Assembly (NCBI RefSeq): GCF_000346465.2
Contig: NC_034013.1
Coordinates: 18,225,624-18,289,623 of the forward strand
Source: Prunus persica
Lineage: Eukaryota > Streptophyta > Magnoliopsida > Rosales > Rosaceae
DNA: 64,000 nt
Reading direction: 5' to 3'
A program made the translations under genes and the position numbers. Of the stretch, positions 62,401 through 64,000 are shown one piece after another (the first letter of the stretch is position 1; every line of letters begins with the position of its first letter). Below the pieces are notes generated by a model, which searched no databases, was not told where the DNA came from, and was given only the letters and a program-made list of their open reading frames with translations.

Positions 62401-63915
62401 TATGGTATGTTTCAGGACTATTAAGAAGCCTGCAACTGAAAACCAAAATGAAACACCCGGTCAGGGTGGGATCTCTGAGTTTCTTGGGCATATGAAAATA
62501 AAATAGCGAACCATGCATTGCCATTTTGCCCTTCAACTCCTGCTTAATGCTTACCATGCTCCGAAATTTCTGAATTTTATACAGAAAGTGGACTCCATTA
62601 TGCAAAGTCAAGTACAGCTTCCTTCTTCAAAGGTTCATGAAACACCAAAAAATCCAAAGAAACCTGCATCCCCAAAAGGTTGCTATTTTCCTAACTAGTT
62701 TTCTTATTATGAATACATTAGTATCTGAATACTCAGAACAGTGAAAACTGTTGATGTTTTCCAGTTTCTGGCCAGAAGTCACGCCAAACTGATTCAAAGA
62801 AGAAGGTTAATCAGGTTATTGTCAGTTCTTAATGGTCCTTTCCACTTCTCCCTGCCCTTTCAAACAACAATTATGGCTAATTTTTCCTTTTCTTAGCAAT
62901 GGCTGCTTTGCATCGGAATGTTACCCCAGCTGAGGTAGTTTTTTGTCCTTGCAGGATGGACGACCTAAGGAAAAGGCAAAAACTATCGAGGAAAAGGATT
63001 CAGGTCTCTCTCTCTCAACAAAATCCATATTCAAATGTTATGGGATTGATTACCTTTTTATTATCATACTTCTTCCGGATAGTTATTTTTTCCCTCTTGT
63101 GTTATTTGTTTATTCTGAAAGTTCTTCATAACAGTTCCTCTTAAGTATGCATCTACATGTGGGCAAGTTAGCTTATAATTGACCTCTGTGTTTGTGTAGG
63201 AGGCAAAAGCTTGGCAAAGAAGAAACAAGATGAGGTATGTTTGTGTCTGGCATCATTTGTGTTTTTCTTTGTACTATGGTCATTAGTGTTTCAGTTTCCC
63301 AGTTTTTTTCTTCCCTTCTTTTTTTTAAATTTTAATTTCATTAGAACTTATATTTTGTGATTGTTATCAAAGCTCTGCTCTAATTGATCCTCCAAAAGAA
63401 GCTCTACTCTAATCAAAATGTATTTCTCAATGTAAACATAAGATTGTTGATTCTTGATTCTTGTGATTCCCTTAGATTTGGAGGATGGAGGTGGAAAGAA
63501 GAGGGAATTAGTTTATTAGAGTGGATTTCTGGCCCCACTCTTGTTTGAATATGATCAGGTGGTTAGTTATCCTTGAATGAAAACTAACAAACCACCAAGA
63601 AAGAAGTCTTTTAGAGCATTATCTCACAGAGAAATATGCTTCATAGTGATGAAATATATTCTATTGGCCATAAATTAGGTTGTTGCGACTTCATAAATGA
63701 TTTTTCCTCAACAGGAAATTCTCGCAACACCCAATTGTGAGATCTTTCAATTGTTCACTAGCATGAATCTTTTTGTATTAGTGCAAATTTGGAGGTGATT
63801 TATATTGCAGCTTGAGTTTTACTTTCAAGCACGACCTCTTAAATGGTAATTCAAATTGTACATAAACATGTAGGTTGAAGAGGATGATATTGAAGAATTC
63901 TCAAGTAGCTCACGG
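59484..63915 (+). CDS. RHL1: DNA-binding protein RHL1 (topoisomerase VI complex), 3' end off-window
   Basis: Exons 59484-59804, 59890-60000, 60743-60829, 60916-61118, 61829-61944 and 62113-62339 are secure. 62585-62678, 62765-62814 (or -62805), 62955-63003, 63200-63234 and 63874-63915 are probable, and the frame is still open at the right edge. Conserved blocks: KNRFLFSFPGLLAPI, KDLGTKNPVLYLDFPQGRMK, TIVFPKNRYLTMQF, SVMCEDYFDNM and SNAWWIGTQAENPEEA (residues about 70-165), then ATPVRHSARTAGKRF and LIQATISTLFKKVE. RHL1 is a nuclear partner of plant topoisomerase VI, needed for endoreduplication and root-hair formation. Arabidopsis RHL1 ends soon after the LFKK block, whereas this gene continues with Lys-rich exons and DDIEEFSSSSR. 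The intron at 61945-62112 is an AT-AC U12-type intron. Confidence 0.92.
61945..62112 (+). other. U12-type AT-AC intron in RHL1
   Basis: 168 bp. Donor ATATCCTT is the exact U12 AT-AC consensus. The branch region TTCCCTTAAC at 62093-62102 is one base off the TTCCTTAAC consensus. The acceptor is GATAC|AG, with the branch A about 11 bases upstream. Only this splice keeps the frame: ASG, then K (A|AG), then TENLSFGDVD. No GT-AG pair I tried keeps it open. Confidence 0.88.
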
Positions 63916-64000
63916 GTAATTTCTAGTTTATTTAAATCTCTCTTCTACTGTTTTGGAGATGGATATATATAATTTGTAAGTCCTTGAAGATGGCACAGAG

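Noticed and set aside
62416..62510. Exon KPATENQNETPGQGGISEFLGHMKIK in RHL1
   Set aside because: Requires an unusual TTAAG acceptor and has no donor that keeps phase with the next exon; the frame after CAG/GACTATTAAG hits TAA at once.

Overview
The window is plant nuclear DNA, almost certainly from a eudicot. The genes have many small GT-AG introns, and the products include plant-only or plant-typical proteins: PARC6, RHL1, the SDR FEY, a phytocyanin, a PLS-type PPR protein, an RTM2-like small heat-shock protein and a DUF4408/DUF761 protein. Intergenic DNA is AT-rich, full of microsatellites and holds several MITEs. A woody rosid is my guess, but the sequence alone does not fix the species. 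I see no bacterial-type system, CRISPR array or organellar block.

Layout. 1-1220 (-): 5' part of a KIP1/NET3-like gene that runs off the left edge. 3006-6395 (-): FEY-like short-chain dehydrogenase with 8 exons and a MITE in intron 5. 7998-9265 (+): two-exon phytocyanin. 10588-11838 (-): intronless DUF4408/DUF761 membrane protein. About 11.9-19 kb: gene-poor, SSR-rich DNA. 19129-22494 (-): ARF-GAP of the AGD15 type. 23083-23409 (-): BolA-like protein. 23585-23657 (-): tRNA-Phe(GAA). 23897-24655 (-): RTM2-like HSP20. 25507-27267 (+): PPR. 29448-30584 (+): RING-H2 E3 ligase. 31-36 kb: two Tourist-like elements. 36211-38002 (+): LysM protein. 39094-39438 (-): PP1 inhibitor-3. 40510-44330 (-): STT3 oligosaccharyltransferase subunit. 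45174-47532 (+): RNA polymerase II subunit RPB7. 49218-54064 (+): PARC6/CDP1. 55304-58826 (+): succinyl-CoA ligase alpha subunit. 59484 to beyond the right edge (+): RHL1.

The genes are mostly unrelated housekeeping functions (N-glycosylation, transcription, plastid division, TCA cycle, topoisomerase VI, ARF trafficking) and do not form a cluster. For FEY, the ARF-GAP coding exons, STT3, RPB7, PARC6 and the succinyl-CoA ligase I joined exons by hand. In each, splice phases are consistent and the total length fits the family.

The most notable observations are: an AT-AC U12-type (minor spliceosome) intron in RHL1 with a near-consensus donor, branch site and AC acceptor; three copies of one TTA/TAA-flanked MITE family, two of which carry TGACGTCA and CACGTG palindromes; three further MITEs with inverted repeats; an ARF-GAP stop codon apparently created across an intron, followed by a long out-of-phase open frame; and a PPR protein that stops inside its E region just before a tandem duplication.
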